A stretch of 64,000 bases of DNA from Fluviicoccus keumensis (GTDB lineage Bacteria; Pseudomonadota; Gammaproteobacteria; Pseudomonadales; Moraxellaceae). The stretch lies in contig NZ_SHKX01000010.1 in NCBI RefSeq assembly GCF_004217445.1, positions 248,001 to 312,000 of the forward strand, in the 5' to 3' direction. The translations under genes and the position numbers were made by a program. The notes beneath the pieces were generated by a model. That model worked only from the letters and a program-made list of their open reading frames with translations. It was not told the DNA's origin and made no database searches. This document shows, piece by piece, positions 27,691-36,979 of the stretch; position 1 is the stretch's first letter, and every line of letters begins with the position of its first letter.

Positions 27691-28152
27691 ATGTTTACCC
27701 GGGAACATCTGATTATCGGCGCCGCCGGCTTCGTGCTGGGCGGCATCGTCGCCACCGCCAGCATTACGGTGGTGTTGTCGCAGAGCAAGGAGCCCGCACC
27801 CGCTGCCATTGCTCCGGCGGCACCTCCCACAGTAACTCCGGCTTCAACGGCGCCGGTCGTCGCGGCTCCGGTGCCTTCAACGGCAGCCGCCCCCGCTCCC
27901 AAAACCGACGCGGCTCCGCCTGCACGCGAACCGGCAGCGCCTGCCGCACAACCCGCGCCCGTCGCCAGGAAACTGCCACCCGTGACTGCCTCCCTGGCGG
28001 CGGAAGATGCCGATCGCGCCGCGGAAGAGGCCAAGCAACTGGCCCAGCGCAAGAAGTCCCTGGAATCACAGGTTTCTGACAGCGAGGAGATCATCCGGCT
28101 GAAGGAACAACAGATCCGCGAAATGGAAGAACGCATCAAGAACGGCCAATAG
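27691..28152 (+). CDS. Membrane-anchored Ala/Pro-rich protein with C-terminal coiled coil
   Basis: A 153-residue protein in three parts: a hydrophobic N-terminal helix (7-29, IIGAAGFVLGGIVATASITVV), a Pro/Ala-rich extension (about 33-100) and a charged helix (about 103-150, heptad-like with many Glu, Lys and Arg) likely to form a coiled coil. AAGGAG lies ten bases upstream of the ATG. The design suggests a protein tethered to the inner membrane that reaches into the periplasm. No family is recognised. It stands alone. Confidence 0.6.
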   Translation: MFTREHLIIGAAGFVLGGIVATASITVVLSQSKEPAPAAIAPAAPPTVTPASTAPVVAAPVPSTAAAPAPKTDAAPPAREPAAPAAQPAPVARKLPPVTASLAAEDADRAAEEAKQLAQRKKSLESQVSDSEEIIRLKEQQIREMEERIKNGQ

Positions 28153-28259
28153 ACCAGACGCCGACGCGGCCCAGCGACCGCGCGGCCCCGGCTGTTACTG
28201 ATAATTCCCGCCAGAATTTGCTCCCTTCCGCCAAAGTGATGAACAACCGCCAAGATGAC

Positions 28260-28287
28260 TTGACGGTTGCTCAGGTTCGCCTAAAAC
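28260..28287 (+). promoter_or_regulatory. Candidate promoter for the PI-PLC-like gene
   Basis: TTGACG (28260-28265), 16 bp, TAAAAC (28282-28287), 42 bp before the start codon at 28330. Confidence 0.35.
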
Positions 28288-28329
28288 TTCGCCACATCCA
28301 GATCAGCCCGACCCCAGAAGAGGCGTTCC

Positions 28330-29355
28330 ATGCACCTGTTTTATCGTTCCCTGTCACGCATATTGGCCTTCCTGTTGGCCCTGACCGCCACCGGCATGGC
28401 TGCCGCCATTGACCGTGACGCCTACTCACACAACAGCGACAGCGGCTACCGCAATCCGCAATGGATGTCGGTGCTTCCTGACGGCCGCCTGCTCAGCGAA
28501 CTGAACATCCCCGGCACCCACGACACCATGGCCCGTTACGGGGGCGACATCGCCCAGACCCAGTCGATGGACCTGATGATGCAGCTGAATTCCGGCGTGC
28601 GGGCGCTGGATATCCGTTGCCGCCACTACTATGACAAATTCACCATTCATCACGGCCTGATCTACCAGAACGCCAACTTTGATGATGTGCTGACCACGGC
28701 GCGCCAGTTCCTGCAGGCCAATCCGCGTGAAACCCTGCTGATGCGGGTCAAGGAGGAATACAACCCGGAAGGCAATACCCGCTCGTTTGCGGATACCTTC
28801 GCCGACTATGCCGCACGCTACCCCGGCCTGTTCTGGACCTACTCCGGCCCCACACCTACGCTGGGTGAGGCGCGCGGTAAAATCGTGGTGCTGCAGAACT
28901 TCTCCGCGCCGCAAAGCTGGGGCCTAAACTACAACAACCTGATTGCCCAGGATGACTATTCGATGGGCACCAACTGGGATCTGTACAGCAAGTGGACCAA
29001 GGTCAAGAATCACCTGGCCGCCGCCGTCGCCGGTAGCAATACGTCGTTTTATATCAATTACCTGAGCGCCTCCGGCGGGTCATTCCCCTACTTTGTCGCC
29101 AGCGGCCAGAGTTCGCCCGGCAACGGCGCACCCCTGCTGTCCACCGGACTGACCACACCCGGCTTCAAGTCCTATTATCCGGATTTTCCCCGGGTATCCT
29201 GCTTCATCGGCATCTGCACCATTGCCTTTGAAGGCACCAATATGCTAACCAGTGAACGGCTGGCGGCGGGCAGCTATCGCCGCACCGGCATCATCATGGC
29301 CGACTTCCCGGGTCGCCTGTTGCTGCAGAACATCATCAATCTGAACCCGCGCTAA
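28330..29355 (+). CDS. Secreted phosphatidylinositol-specific phospholipase C-like protein
   Basis: A signal peptide (residues 1-26, ending GMAAA) precedes a PI-PLC X domain. The first catalytic His is H64 in NIPGTHDT; D94, R96 and R98 follow in LDIRCRH, and the second catalytic His is in FTIHHG (107-108). Enzymes of this fold cleave phosphatidylinositol or GPI-type head groups by a cyclic-phosphate mechanism without metal; some relatives have other substrates. It would act outside the cell or in the periplasm. It is flanked by unrelated genes, so its substrate is not indicated by context. AGAGG lies six bases upstream. Confidence 0.8.
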   Translation: MHLFYRSLSRILAFLLALTATGMAAAIDRDAYSHNSDSGYRNPQWMSVLPDGRLLSELNIPGTHDTMARYGGDIAQTQSMDLMMQLNSGVRALDIRCRHYYDKFTIHHGLIYQNANFDDVLTTARQFLQANPRETLLMRVKEEYNPEGNTRSFADTFADYAARYPGLFWTYSGPTPTLGEARGKIVVLQNFSAPQSWGLNYNNLIAQDDYSMGTNWDLYSKWTKVKNHLAAAVAGSNTSFYINYLSASGGSFPYFVASGQSSPGNGAPLLSTGLTTPGFKSYYPDFPRVSCFIGICTIAFEGTNMLTSERLAAGSYRRTGIIMADFPGRLLLQNIINLNPR

Positions 29356-29427
29356 GCGGGTGCGCCCTCCCTCGGGAGGGCGTCGCCGCGCCTGACGGGA
29401 AGGCGGCTTTACGGTATCCTTCCCGGC

Positions 29428-30312
29428 ATGACCTTACCCCGCTCCTCCCTGCTCAAGGGCCTTGCCCTGCTCAGCCTTTCCGCGCTGCTGTTTTCCGCCA
29501 TGGGCGTGATGATTCGTCTGGCGTCGCATACGGTGGACAACGCCACCGTGGTCTTCGCCCGTAATCTGACCGGCACCTTGCTGCTGTTGCCGCTGGCGGT
29601 TTCAGGAGGACGGGCGTTCCTGCAAACCCGGGTTCCGTTCAAGCACCTGTGGCGCGCACTGGTAGGGCTGGCGGCGATGTACGGTTTTTTCTACGCCATC
29701 GCCCACCTGCCGCTGTCGAATGCGATGGTCTTCACCTATTCCTCCCCGGTCTTTATCCCGTTGGTCGCCTGGCTGTTCCTGAAGGAAAAAATCACGCCGC
29801 TGATGCTGCTGGCGGCGGCGGTCGGCATGGTCGGCGTGGTCATGGTGGCCAAGCCGGATCAGGGGATGTTCAACCTGCTCAGCCTGGTCGGCATTGCCTC
29901 CAGCCTGCTGGCATCGATGGCCTTTGTGACGGTGCGGGCGCTGACCGCCACCGAACCGGCCACCCGCATCGTGTTTTACTTCTGCGCCATCGCCACCGTG
30001 GTTTCCGCCATCCCGATGTTCTGGCACTGGCGGGCGCTGACCGCGATGGAACTGGTCTATCTGGGCGGCGCGGGCGCGCTGGCCACCCTCAGCCAGATTT
30101 CCTTATCCAAGGCCTACGGCTATGCGCCCGCCGGCAAGATCGGACCCGCCAATTATCTGGCCATCATTTTTGCCGGATTCTGGGCATGGCTGCTGTGGGG
30201 GGAAGTCCCCGACCATTACAGTATCGGCGGCATGGTGCTGATTTTCCTGGCGCTGTTACTGTGCCTTCCGCGTGAGAGCGTCAAGACCGCCCGCGTGCCC
30301 GACGAACTCTGA
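29428..30312 (+). CDS. EamA/DMT-superfamily transporter
   Basis: A 294-residue inner-membrane protein with about ten hydrophobic helices in two EamA repeats. The first repeat contains FARNLTGTLLLLPLAV and PLSNAMVFTYSSPVFIPL, the second GGAGALATLSQISLSKAYGY and GEVPDHYSIGGMVLI. It belongs with RhaT/YdcZ-like drug/metabolite exporters; the substrate cannot be told. A GC hairpin without T-run (29364-29381) lies between it and the preceding gene. Confidence 0.85.
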   Translation: MTLPRSSLLKGLALLSLSALLFSAMGVMIRLASHTVDNATVVFARNLTGTLLLLPLAVSGGRAFLQTRVPFKHLWRALVGLAAMYGFFYAIAHLPLSNAMVFTYSSPVFIPLVAWLFLKEKITPLMLLAAAVGMVGVVMVAKPDQGMFNLLSLVGIASSLLASMAFVTVRALTATEPATRIVFYFCAIATVVSAIPMFWHWRALTAMELVYLGGAGALATLSQISLSKAYGYAPAGKIGPANYLAIIFAGFWAWLLWGEVPDHYSIGGMVLIFLALLLCLPRESVKTARVPDEL

Positions 30313-30378
30313 CGGGGGTTTCACGAACCGTAAGCCGCATGCTACAAACAGTCTGTATTCAGGCTCAGGCACACGGTT

Positions 30379-30984
30379 ATGTCCATTTCTTACGCCTTCA
30401 AGGAACGTTTCGCGCCGGTCATGGCGCTGGTTTTCGTGGTTTTCTTTGCAGCACTGGGCATCGCCCCGGTATCGCGCCAGGTCTGGATCGCCGAAGTGAC
30501 GCCGGTCATTCTGGTATTCCTGTTGCTGGTCGGCACGGCCCGCCATTATCGATTTTCCAACACGGCCTACGGCCTGATGGGCTTCTGGCTGTTCTGGCAT
30601 ACCGTCGGCGGGCACTACACCTTTGCCAATGTGCCTTTCGGTTTTATCACCGACCTGATTGGCGCCACGCGTAACCATTTTGACCGGGTCGGTCATTTCT
30701 CGGTGGGCTTCTACGCCTTCGCGATTATTGAACTGCTGGTGAAGAAATTCCGGTTGCCGCTGGTGTTCGCCTGCCTGTTCGGGCTGTTCAGCATCATGAG
30801 CATCGCGGCGGGCTACGAAATTATCGAGTGGTGGTATGCGGCGGCGGACGGGGGAACGGCGGGGGCGGAATTCCTGGGCTCGCAAGGGGATGTCTGGGAT
30901 GCGCAGGAGGACATGCTGGCGGATACGCTGGGTGCGTTGTTCGCGATCGGCTGGTACCTGCTGGTCCATCGCCGGGATCACTGA
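30379..30984 (+). CDS. DUF2238 (YjdF-type) membrane protein
   Basis: A 201-residue inner-membrane protein of the DUF2238 family. It shows about six helices and the family motifs: HTVGGHYTFANVPFG, NHFDRVGHFSVGF, YEIIEWW and the acidic FLGSQGDVWDAQEDM. Conserved His, Asp and Gln residues suggest a polar site within the membrane, but the function is not known. It is 66 bp after the EamA gene and may be cotranscribed. Confidence 0.85.
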   Translation: MSISYAFKERFAPVMALVFVVFFAALGIAPVSRQVWIAEVTPVILVFLLLVGTARHYRFSNTAYGLMGFWLFWHTVGGHYTFANVPFGFITDLIGATRNHFDRVGHFSVGFYAFAIIELLVKKFRLPLVFACLFGLFSIMSIAAGYEIIEWWYAAADGGTAGAEFLGSQGDVWDAQEDMLADTLGALFAIGWYLLVHRRDH

Positions 30985-31039
30985 ACCAAAAGAAAACGGC
31001 CGGGAGGCTGCACGCCTGCCCGGCCGCTGACCATCCGGC

Positions 31040-32485
31040 TTACTTCTTCGGCGGCTTGCCGATCAGGTTGGCCAGTTCATTGGCGTCAACGCCGGGCGGC
31101 AGGCCGCCGCCGGCGCCGGGCATGCCCTTGGCCTGCCCTTGCATGTTGCGCAAGCCCTTGATCATCTTGCTGATGCCGCTGGGCGTGGCCAGCTTCTTCA
31201 TCATCTTTTCCATCTGGGCGTGCTGCTTCAGCAGGCGGTTGATGTCCTGGATTTGCACCCCCGCGCCCGCAGCGATGCGGCGCTTGCGCGAACCGTTGAT
31301 GACATCGGGCTTGTTGCGCTCCAGCGGCGTCATCGACTGGATGATCGCCTCCATCTGCTTCATCATCTTTTCAGGCGCGCCTTGGGCCATAGCCTGCTGT
31401 ACAGCAGCACTGTTCATGCCCGGCAGCTTGTCCATGAACCCCATCATGCCGCCCATCGCCTTCATTTGCTGGAACTGGGTCAGCAGGTCTTCCAGGCTGA
31501 AGCCGCCGCCGCGACGGAGCTTCTTGGCCATTTTCTCGGCCTTTTCCTTGTCGATCTTGCGTTCGACTTCCTCAACCAGCGACAGCACGTCGCCCATGCC
31601 GAGAATCCGCTGCGCCACGCGCTCCGGATGGAAAGGCTCCAGCGCATCGGTCTTTTCACCGACGCCGAGGAATTTGATCGGCTTGCCGGTGATGGTGCGT
31701 ACCGACAGCGCCGCGCCGCCGCGAGCGTCGCCGTCGGCCTTGGTCAGCACGACGCCGGTCAGCGGCAGCGCATCGTTGAAGGCCTTGGCGGTGTTGGCGG
31801 CGTCCTGACCGGTCATGGAATCGACCACGAACAGCGTTTCCACCGGCTTGATGGCGGCATGCAGGCGCTGGATCTCGCCCATCATGCTTTCATCAATATG
31901 CAGTCGGCCGGCGGTGTCGACAATCAGCACATCAAAGAATTTCAGTTTAGCTTCCGCGATGGCGCTGCGGGCGATATCCACCGGATCCTGGGTCAGGTCG
32001 GACGGGAAGAAGGTCGCCCCGACATCGCCGGCCACGGTTTCCAGCTGCTTGATGGCGGCCGGGCGATAGATATCGCAGGACACCACCATCACCTTCTTCT
32101 TGTGGCGTTCCTGCAGGAACTTGGCCAGCTTGGCGACGGTGGTGGTCTTGCCCGCGCCCTGCAGACCGGCCATCAGCACCACGGCGGGCGGGGCGGCATG
32201 AAGGTTCAGGCTTTCGTTGGCATCGCCCATGGTCTTGACCAACTCGTCGAAGACAATCTTGACGAAGGCCTGGCCCGGCGACAGCGACTGCATGACTTCC
32301 GCGCCCAGCGCCTGGGTGCGGATGCGTTCGATGAAATCGCGCACCACCGCCAAGGCCACGTCGGCTTCCAGCAGCGCCATGCGCACTTCGCGCAGGGTAT
32401 CCTTGATGTTGTCTTCGGTGAGGGTGCCCGAGCCGCTGATGTTGCGCAGGCTCTGGGTCAGGCGTTCGGTCAGATTATCAAACAT
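31040..32485 (-). CDS. ffh: Signal recognition particle GTPase Ffh
   Basis: A 481-residue SRP54 protein. An N domain (1-90) is followed by the G domain with P-loop GLQGAGKTT (107-115), DTAGRLHID and TKADGDARGG, and a Met-rich M domain (about 300-440) that binds 4.5S RNA and signal peptides. The C-terminal Gly/Pro tail is usual. It targets inner-membrane proteins cotranslationally. It is divergent from ypjD, as in E. coli and Pseudomonas. Confidence 0.97.
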   Translation of the reverse strand: MFDNLTERLTQSLRNISGSGTLTEDNIKDTLREVRMALLEADVALAVVRDFIERIRTQALGAEVMQSLSPGQAFVKIVFDELVKTMGDANESLNLHAAPPAVVLMAGLQGAGKTTTVAKLAKFLQERHKKKVMVVSCDIYRPAAIKQLETVAGDVGATFFPSDLTQDPVDIARSAIAEAKLKFFDVLIVDTAGRLHIDESMMGEIQRLHAAIKPVETLFVVDSMTGQDAANTAKAFNDALPLTGVVLTKADGDARGGAALSVRTITGKPIKFLGVGEKTDALEPFHPERVAQRILGMGDVLSLVEEVERKIDKEKAEKMAKKLRRGGGFSLEDLLTQFQQMKAMGGMMGFMDKLPGMNSAAVQQAMAQGAPEKMMKQMEAIIQSMTPLERNKPDVINGSRKRRIAAGAGVQIQDINRLLKQHAQMEKMMKKLATPSGISKMIKGLRNMQGQAKGMPGAGGGLPPGVDANELANLIGKPPKK

Positions 32486-32590
32486 GTTTTTTGCGTCGCT
32501 TGGTCGTCAGGCGGAAAATGGCCTAAAGGATAGGAAAAAGAACCCGCCTATGCTATAGCCGGCGCTTGGTTTTGTCTTGAAAAATCCGGC

Positions 32591-32596
32591 TATAAT
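32591..32596 (+). promoter_or_regulatory. Consensus -10 box for ypjD
   Basis: TATAAT lies 32 bp before the ypjD start. The -35 is weak (TTGGTT at 32566-32571 gives a 19-bp spacer). Confidence 0.4.
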
Positions 32597-32627
32597 CGGT
32601 CTTTTCCCGTCAGGCGGTTGTGTTGAC

Positions 32628-33443
32628 ATGTCCCTAATGCTTGCAGGCCTGCTGGCCATCGGCTGTTATCTGGGCGCCTGCTTGCTGCTGCTGCACTTTT
32701 TGGCCCGCAAGCTGCCCCTGCCCCGTCCGGCCATTCTGGGCCTGGGCGTTCTGGCCCTGCCGCTGCACGGGCTGGTGGTGATGTCGCAAATCTTCCGCCC
32801 CGAAGGCCTGCATCTGGGGCTTTTCCATATCGTGTCGCTGGTCGGCTGGCTCATCGCCGCCATGCATATCCTCTTCACCAGCTACCGGCCTGTCCTGGCG
32901 CTGTGCCTGGCCGCCTATCCGGCGGCGGCGGTCAGCCTGCTGCTGTCATTGCTGCTGCCGTCACCGGCGTACATGCCGCTGTCGCGACTGGCGCCGGGCA
33001 TGGAATTCCACATCCTGTTGTCCATCCTGGCCTACAGCGTCCTGTTCATGGCCGCCCTGCACGCGCTGCTGTTGTCGGTGCAGAGCCGGGGTCTGAAGCA
33101 CCGCGCCGCCTCGCCCTCCCGGACATTGCTGAAAGTGCTGCCGCCGCTGCAAACCATGGAGGCCGTGCTCTTCGACATGATCGGGCTGGGCTTCACGCTG
33201 CTGACCCTGGCCATCGTCAGCGGCTTTCTCAGCCTGGAGAACATGTTCGCCCAGCACGTGGTGCACAAGACCGTGTTCAGCCTGTTCGCCTGGATGGTCT
33301 TCGCGGTGCTGCTGGGCGGCCACCGTTACCGGGGCTGGCGCGGCCAGACCGCCATCCGCTTCACGCTCAGCGGCTTCGGGCTTTTACTGGTGGGTTTCTA
33401 CGGTTCCAAGATCGTCCTGGAACTGATCCTGCAAAAAGTGTAA
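32628..33443 (+). CDS. ypjD: CcsA/YpjD-like inner-membrane protein
   Basis: A 271-residue protein with about eight hydrophobic helices and the cytochrome c assembly (CcsA/ResC) signature, including HILLSILAYSVLFMAALHALLL and the late KTVFSLFAWMVFAVLLGGHRYRGWRG with conserved His residues that hold haem in the family. YpjD proteins are CcsA relatives of uncertain role. The start at 32628 follows the TATAAT box; an earlier ATG at 32577 lies upstream of it. The ffh-ypjD-yfjD order is conserved in Gammaproteobacteria. Confidence 0.85.
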   Translation: MSLMLAGLLAIGCYLGACLLLLHFLARKLPLPRPAILGLGVLALPLHGLVVMSQIFRPEGLHLGLFHIVSLVGWLIAAMHILFTSYRPVLALCLAAYPAAAVSLLLSLLLPSPAYMPLSRLAPGMEFHILLSILAYSVLFMAALHALLLSVQSRGLKHRAASPSRTLLKVLPPLQTMEAVLFDMIGLGFTLLTLAIVSGFLSLENMFAQHVVHKTVFSLFAWMVFAVLLGGHRYRGWRGQTAIRFTLSGFGLLLVGFYGSKIVLELILQKV

Positions 33444-33453
33444 ACAATTAACC

Positions 33454-33469
33454 GTCAAGTTTTCTTGAC
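33454..33469 (+). other. Short perfect dyad in the ypjD-yfjD gap
   Basis: GTCAAG-TTTT-CTTGAC, ten bases after the ypjD stop. The right arm contains a possible -35 (TTGACT, 33465-33470) but no good -10 follows. It may be a weak hairpin or an operator. Confidence 0.3.
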
Positions 33470-33524
33470 TTGCCGTCACCGGCCCTTTCTGATGAAGCTA
33501 TTCCCATAATCCGGTTCCCCCTCC

Positions 33525-34793
33525 TTGGACGACACCAATTTAGGGCTGCTCTTTGCCCTGCTCGTAGTATTCATTCTTTGCTCCGCCTTTTTTTCGGGCT
33601 CTGAAACCGGCCTCATGGCCTCCAACCGCTACCGGTTGAAGCACCGCGCCAAACTGGGTGAGCGTAACGCCCAGCGCATTCTCGGGTTATTGAGCCAGCC
33701 GGACCGCCTGATCGGCGTCATCCTGATCGGCAACACCACCGTCAACACCCTGGTCGCCATGGTCGCCACCTTCATCGGCATCGCGCTGGCGAGCCGTTTC
33801 GGGGTCTCGGACGATGTCGGCGCCACCATTTCAGCCACTATCCTCACCTTCGTGCTGCTGATCTTCGGCGAAGTCGGCCCGAAGACTTTCGCCGCCAACC
33901 ATCCTGAACGGGTGGCCTCACTGGCGTCCTATGTGCTGCCCGCCTTGCTGAAGCTGTTCCATCCGCTGGTGTGGGTGCTGAACAAGATCACCAATGCCCT
34001 GTTCCGGATGAACCAGGGCAGCCACGACCGCAAGGACAAGCTGACCCGCGACGAACTGCACACCATCCTTCAGGACGTGTTCCTGCCAACCAAGCACCGC
34101 AACATGCTGCTGGGCATCCTGGAACTGGACAACATCACCGTCAACGACATCATGATTCCGCGCCAGGAAGTGGCGGGCATCAACATGGATGACGAGGTTG
34201 AAGACATTCTCAATATCCTGCGCACCACCCATCACACCCGCCTGCCGGTCTATCGCGGCGAACTGAACCAGACCATCGGTATCCTGCATACGCGCAACAC
34301 CACCCGCTTCCTGGGGCAGGAAAACGTCAGCAAAGCCGAGATCATGCAATTCGTGCGCGAACCCTACTACGTACCGGAGAGCACGCCGTTGCAGGCGCAG
34401 CTGCTGCAGTTCCAGAAGCAGAAACGGCGGCTGGGGCTGGTGGTGGACGAATACGGCGATGTACAGGGCATCGTGACGCTGGAAGACATCCTGGAAGAGA
34501 TTGTCGGCGAATTCACCACCAACGTCGCCGATAACCATCAGGACATCACGCCGCACGCCGACGGTTTCTACGTGATCGATGGCAGTCTGGGCCTGCGCGA
34601 CATCAACCGTTCACTGCACTGGCAGTTGCCGACCGACGGCGCGAAAACGCTGAGCGGGTTGATTCTGGAGCATCTGGAAACGATTCCCGACGCGGCGCTG
34701 GGCCTGCGGCTGGAAGACTACCTGATTGAAGTGATGCAGATCCGCGACAACACCATCAAGGCGGCGCGCATCAAGCGGGTGGAGGCGGCCTGA
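33525..34793 (+). CDS. HlyC/CorC (CNNM, YfjD-type) transporter
   Basis: A 422-residue protein. The DUF21/CNNM membrane domain (about 1-180) includes FFSGSETGLMASNRYRLKH and LIGNTTVNTLVAM. Two CBS domains (about 200-330) include LGLVVDEYGDVQGIVTLEDILEEIVGE, and a CorC/HlyC transporter-associated domain lies at the C terminus. CNNM proteins handle Mg2+ or Co2+ export. The only start that keeps the domain is TTG at 33525, since an in-frame stop lies 16 bases upstream; no good ribosome site is seen, which may mean coupling or low expression. Confidence 0.88.
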   Translation: MDDTNLGLLFALLVVFILCSAFFSGSETGLMASNRYRLKHRAKLGERNAQRILGLLSQPDRLIGVILIGNTTVNTLVAMVATFIGIALASRFGVSDDVGATISATILTFVLLIFGEVGPKTFAANHPERVASLASYVLPALLKLFHPLVWVLNKITNALFRMNQGSHDRKDKLTRDELHTILQDVFLPTKHRNMLLGILELDNITVNDIMIPRQEVAGINMDDEVEDILNILRTTHHTRLPVYRGELNQTIGILHTRNTTRFLGQENVSKAEIMQFVREPYYVPESTPLQAQLLQFQKQKRRLGLVVDEYGDVQGIVTLEDILEEIVGEFTTNVADNHQDITPHADGFYVIDGSLGLRDINRSLHWQLPTDGAKTLSGLILEHLETIPDAALGLRLEDYLIEVMQIRDNTIKAARIKRVEAA

Positions 34794-34812
34794 ACGGCCG
34801 CCCCGCGTCGTT

Positions 34813-35748
34813 CTACAACACCTTCCCCACAAACCGCCCGATGGCCGCGAAGGCCTCTTCCCCGGACGCGCACAGCGTCGGAAAGCTCAGGAAGCCGTGG
34901 ATGTCGGCATAATGCTCGTGCTGCACGGTGACCCCGGCCGCCTGCAGGCGCTGGGCGTAGGCAAAGCCATCGTCGCGCAGCACATCGTATTCCGCCGTGA
35001 TGATCAGGCAGGGCGGCAGCCCGGTCAGGTCGTGCGCCAGCAGCGGCGAGAAATCGGGATGGCGCTTGTCGTCCTCGGTGCGGGCATAGCAATCGTAGAA
35101 GAACTGCATCAGGCGCTTGCTGAGGATGGGGGCGGCGCTGTTCTCGTCGGCGCTCAGCGAACGGAAATCACCGTCGGTGGCCGGATAGACCAGGACCTGC
35201 GCCTTCAGCGCGTTGGGATGCTTGCGCGCCAGCACCGCCGACAGGTTGCCGCCCGCGCTGTCGCCCATCACCATCACCCGTAGCGGGTCCGCGCCCAGGC
35301 TGACGGCATCGCGGCGCAGCCAGGCCAGCACCGCCTCGCCCTGCTCCACCGGCACCGGGAACTTCACCCACGGCGACAGGTGGTAATCCACCGAGATCAC
35401 CAGCGCCCCGGTCATGCTGGCCAGGCGACGGCACATCACGTCATGGGTTTCCAGATTGCCGATCACCCAGCCGCCCGCGTGGAAGAACAGGATCACCGGC
35501 AGATTCTCGGCCGTGGACGGGTAATAGAGCCGGACATCGACCGGGCCGTGCGGCGTGTTGACCTGCTGTTGCCGCACCTTCGGCAGCGGCAGCGACTTGC
35601 CGAGCACGGCGCGCTCGATCACCGGGTGGATGCCGGCGCGCTGCACGGCCTTCAGCAGGAAATCGGGAGCCTTGGGCAGGTAGTCCATCGGCTGCGAGAA
35701 CAGGCCGAGCAGACGGGTGCGGAGAGGAAGGGCGTTAAATCGGGACAT
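34813..35748 (-). CDS. Alpha/beta hydrolase, hormone-sensitive-lipase family
   Basis: A 311-residue esterase-like protein. The oxyanion motif is HAGG (90-93) in place of the usual HGGG. The nucleophile is S164 in GDSAGG, with D255 in EYDVLRDDG and H284 in DIHGF completing the triad. The HSL group hydrolyses short- to medium-chain esters. It overlaps the end of the gamma-carbonic-anhydrase-like gene by 14 bp, so the three minus-strand genes from 36855 to 34813 form one operon. Confidence 0.85.
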   Translation of the reverse strand: MSRFNALPLRTRLLGLFSQPMDYLPKAPDFLLKAVQRAGIHPVIERAVLGKSLPLPKVRQQQVNTPHGPVDVRLYYPSTAENLPVILFFHAGGWVIGNLETHDVMCRRLASMTGALVISVDYHLSPWVKFPVPVEQGEAVLAWLRRDAVSLGADPLRVMVMGDSAGGNLSAVLARKHPNALKAQVLVYPATDGDFRSLSADENSAAPILSKRLMQFFYDCYARTEDDKRHPDFSPLLAHDLTGLPPCLIITAEYDVLRDDGFAYAQRLQAAGVTVQHEHYADIHGFLSFPTLCASGEEAFAAIGRFVGKVL

Positions 35749-36262
35749 GAGGTTTCAACTGTTGCTGGTAACGTTTGAAGTTTTCGACGTAATGCAGCGC
35801 GCTGAGGCGCAGCATCATCGCCTGGGCTTCGGAGATTTCCTTGACGACCTTGCCGGGTGAACCCATCACCAGCGAGTTGTCGGGAATTTCCTTGCCTTCC
35901 GGGATCAGCGCGTTGGCGCCGATGATGCAGTTCCGGCCGATGCGGGCGCGGTTGAGGATGACGGCGTTGATGCCGATCAGGGAATTGTCGCCGATGGTGC
36001 AGCCATGCAGCATCGCCTTGTGGCCGACGGTGACATGGTTGCCGACAATCAGCGGCACCCCGGCGTCGGTATGCAGCACCGCGCCGTCCTGGATGTTGGA
36101 GTTCTCGCCGATGACGATGATGTCGTTGTCAGCGCGGATGACAACGTTGAACCAGATGCTGGCGTTGTGCTCCAGCACCACCGAGCCCACCAGCGTGGCG
36201 TTGTCGGCAATCCAGTAATCACCGTTGGTGATCAGGCGGCGGTCTTCAAGATCGTAGATCAT
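35735..36262 (-). CDS. Gamma carbonic anhydrase-like hexapeptide-repeat protein
   Basis: A 175-residue left-handed beta-helix protein of the YrdA/PaaY group. Hexapeptide repeats run from about 20 to 140, and the three zinc-ligand histidines H64, H81 and H86 ([13 protein letters not shown]) are all present. A C-terminal helix follows. Members form trimers; some have carbonic anhydrase or thioesterase activity, others none. GGAA lies about eight bases upstream of the ATG. It starts 14 bp after the Nudix gene. Confidence 0.85.
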   Translation of the reverse strand: MIYDLEDRRLITNGDYWIADNATLVGSVVLEHNASIWFNVVIRADNDIIVIGENSNIQDGAVLHTDAGVPLIVGNHVTVGHKAMLHGCTIGDNSLIGINAVILNRARIGRNCIIGANALIPEGKEIPDNSLVMGSPGKVVKEISEAQAMMLRLSALHYVENFKRYQQQLKPHVPI

Positions 36263-36276
36263 GCGGGTTTCCGGAC

Positions 36277-36855
36277 TTATTTTTTCAGCGGATTCGGCCA
36301 GCGCCAGTCGATTTCGGCGTCGTACACGCGGCGCAGCAGTTCGACGATCATGTAGCCGGTCAGGCCCCAGATCACATAGCCTTCATAATTGAAACTGGGC
36401 ACCGACACATTCACGCCCATGAACTTGATCTTGTGATCATAGGACGGCGGCTGTTGCAGGAAGAAGTCGAGCGGCACGGTGAAGATGCTGTCGATCTCGT
36501 CGGGGTTGCCGGTCAGTTCCGGCATCGTCTCCAGCAGGCCGACAATCGGCTTGACCTTCAGCCCGACGCGCGAGGTGAACACGCCCAGTTCGCCGATGAT
36601 CTTGACCTCCTTGGGCGACAGGCCGATTTCCTCGTGCGCCTCGCGCAGCGCGGTGCCCACCACCGACAGGTCGGCGGCATCACACTTGCCGCCGGGAAAG
36701 GCAACTTCCCCGGCATGGGTGTTCATGTGACCGGCGCGGCGGGTCAGGATAACGCGCGGAACGGGTTCACGGGTCAGGGCGATCAGGACCGCCGCATCCA
36801 CCGGCGACGCCGGGGGCTTGTAACGGGACAGGCGCTCGCAAAGCTGCTGCAACAT
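36277..36855 (-). CDS. Nudix CoA pyrophosphatase (NudL type)
   Basis: A 192-residue Nudix enzyme with the CoA-pyrophosphatase version of the motif: [10 protein letters not shown] followed by [11 protein letters not shown]. The upstream VLITLTREP-like segment ([32 protein letters not shown]) is the family's UPF0035 signature, which separates it from other Nudix types. It would cleave CoA and its esters to phosphopantetheine and 3',5'-ADP. First gene of the operon with the hexapeptide protein and the esterase; divergent from the second Nudix gene. Confidence 0.85.
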   Translation of the reverse strand: MLQQLCERLSRYKPPASPVDAAVLIALTREPVPRVILTRRAGHMNTHAGEVAFPGGKCDAADLSVVGTALREAHEEIGLSPKEVKIIGELGVFTSRVGLKVKPIVGLLETMPELTGNPDEIDSIFTVPLDFFLQQPPSYDHKIKFMGVNVSVPSFNYEGYVIWGLTGYMIVELLRRVYDAEIDWRWPNPLKK

Positions 36856-36979
36856 GGGACGGTCGTTCAGAGGGATTCATTGCATATTATGTGTCTAGCC
36901 GCCGTTCGACAACAGCCTTTATACTGGCCGACCAACATTTAAATTGCCTCCCCTGCCAGGAGGCGTCCGGGAGAGGTTC

